64,000 nt of DNA from the NCBI RefSeq assembly GCF_038896935.1, contig NZ_JBANDC010000014.1, positions 62,001-126,000 of the forward strand. Direction: 5' to 3'. Position 1 is the stretch's first letter; each line of letters begins with the position of its first letter. Made by a program: the position numbers and the translations under genes. This stretch comes from Collimonas rhizosphaerae. GTDB taxonomy: Bacteria; Pseudomonadota; Gammaproteobacteria; Burkholderiales; Burkholderiaceae_D. The notes beneath the pieces were generated by a model that was not told where the DNA came from, did no database searches, and saw nothing but the letters and a program-made list of their open reading frames with translations. Positions 63,214-64,000 of this stretch are shown piece after piece.

Positions 63214-64000
63214 AGCTAGGAATATATTCGGAGTTTTGCTTGCACTGGCTATAGTTTTTTTTCTTGCAGAATTGAATTATGCACGATTCATCCACATGGC
63301 TGGAGACTCCGCTGGCTATGTTGATTTGATCAAGAGGGTATCGTTATTTGGAGACATGCGTTCGCAAGTATTTGCTGCTGCCTATCCATTATTTGATCTC
63401 ACAAAAACGGCCGAGGTATTTTGTTCCAATGCCTTGGTAAGTAAATATGAAAACAGCTCATTTTTCCAATGGCACTCCTATGCAATTGTATTTCCGATTG
63501 CATGGGTGGGAAAGATATTTACAAACAACTATGCGTATACTGCTGCAGTTGCGAATGCGTTAGCAGCTTTTTTTACTTTTTTCGGCACTTTTTTAATTGC
63601 AAGAAAAAACCAAATGGATTGGATGGAAATTGTTTTTTTCCTGCTGATCATGCTGACATTCAGCCCTTTGGTTGGCTCGATATCCGGTCAGTACTATTTT
63701 GATAGATTGTTTATCCCGGCCGCAATTTTTTATTTCTATTTCTATTTGCAAAGAGACTGTAAATTTTCATGGTTAATTTCCATTGGAATTATTATCTTTG
63801 CTGCACTTGTCAGTGAACGATCGGCATTGATGATTGGCGTTGTTGCAATCTATTTGGCAGTCTGGGATACAAAAAATAATCCGAAATTCAGATATGGCAC
63901 TATTTTTTTTGGGTTTGCTGCAATTGCATACTATGTAATATGGGCAAAATTCATTCAAGATAGTTTTTATGCTGATACAACGTCATTATCAGTTATTGTT
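63206..64000 (+). CDS. Polytopic membrane protein, truncated at the window edge
   Basis: The frame opens at ATG 63206 (MTKARNIFGVLLALAIVFFL) and stays open to base 64000, giving 265 residues so far. It has at least six hydrophobic segments. The region VSERSALMIGVVAIYLAVWD and an early periplasmic loop rich in aromatic residues recall DUF2079 or GT-C type glycosyltransferases, but there is no diagnostic motif I can point to. It overlaps the GtrA-type gene by eight bases and may be the transferase served by it. Very AT-rich. Confidence 0.7.
   Translation, partial: MTKARNIFGVLLALAIVFFLAELNYARFIHMAGDSAGYVDLIKRVSLFGDMRSQVFAAAYPLFDLTKTAEVFCSNALVSKYENSSFFQWHSYAIVFPIAWVGKIFTNNYAYTAAVANALAAFFTFFGTFLIARKNQMDWMEIVFFLLIMLTFSPLVGSISGQYYFDRLFIPAAIFYFYFYLQRDCKFSWLISIGIIIFAALVSERSALMIGVVAIYLAVWDTKNNPKFRYGTIFFGFAAIAYYVIWAKFIQDSFYADTTSLSVIV

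Overview
The window is a high-GC bacterial chromosome segment that I place, by inference, in the Betaproteobacteria (Burkholderiales, most like Oxalobacteraceae such as Collimonas or Herbaspirillum). The placement rests on gene order: queA-tgt-yajC-secD-secF; a 'TlpA-aroQ-accB-accC-prmA-zinc ribbon' run; rubredoxin-pilG-pilH-pilI-pilJ-pilL; and yqgE-yqgF-pyrR-pyrB-pyrC'-plsC with a degenerate dihydroorotase. I recognised no rRNA, tRNA, CRISPR array, transposase, integrase or prophage gene.

Layout. 1-5690: queuosine tRNA modification (queA, tgt) and the Sec accessory translocon (yajC, secD, secF), closed by a bidirectional terminator. 5712-12425: mostly single genes: purB, a glutathione transferase, an AraC regulator divergent from a fosmidomycin-resistance-type efflux pump, a secreted peroxiredoxin, a small lipoprotein and a PfkB kinase. 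12542-18750 (minus strand): fatty-acid synthesis (accB, accC) with aroQ, prmA, a TlpA-like thioredoxin and two poorly characterised proteins. 18925-27331 (plus): mpl (murein recycling), a YqiA-like esterase, ubiC, an RNase II/R-type exonuclease, a TonB-like protein, aroE, mtgA, corA. 27375-29697 (minus): hemL and a ThiD-like kinase. 29754-40108 (plus): rubredoxin and the Pil-Chp type IV pilus chemosensory system, ending in a 1,957-residue CheA-type hybrid kinase. 40164-47446: photolyase, yqgE/yqgF, pyrR-pyrB-pyrC'-plsC, apaH.

47812-64000 is a surface polysaccharide (O-antigen type) locus in one direction. rfbBACD makes dTDP-L-rhamnose. An ABC exporter (Wzm/Wzt with a C-terminal carbohydrate-binding-type extension) follows. 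Then come a 1,082-residue methyltransferase-GT2-GT4 fusion, an acyltransferase, a polyprenyl-phosphate-type GT2, a hexapeptide acetyltransferase, two GtrA-type proteins, an SDR epimerase with an unknown C-terminal extension, an FAD oxidoreductase and a truncated multi-pass membrane protein. Most junctions overlap by 1-11 nt, so the locus is probably one translationally coupled operon. Base composition falls sharply from about 58.7 kb and is very AT-rich after 62.8 kb, which suggests horizontal acquisition.

The most notable non-genic signal is a family of three intercistronic hairpins, before the PfkB kinase gene, hemL and pyrC'. All three have the same orientation relative to the downstream gene. 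They show two compensatory base-pair changes, a conserved loop, a G-U-tolerant outer stem, and one copy in which both arms are longer by complementary 14-nt blocks. They may be an undescribed cis-acting RNA element or a REP/MITE-like repeat. Other points of interest are the probably catalytically dead dihydroorotase, the SDR + FAD enzyme + GtrA + GT2 set that functionally recalls the DprE1/DprE2 arrangement, and a 37-codon ORF coupled to the SDR gene.
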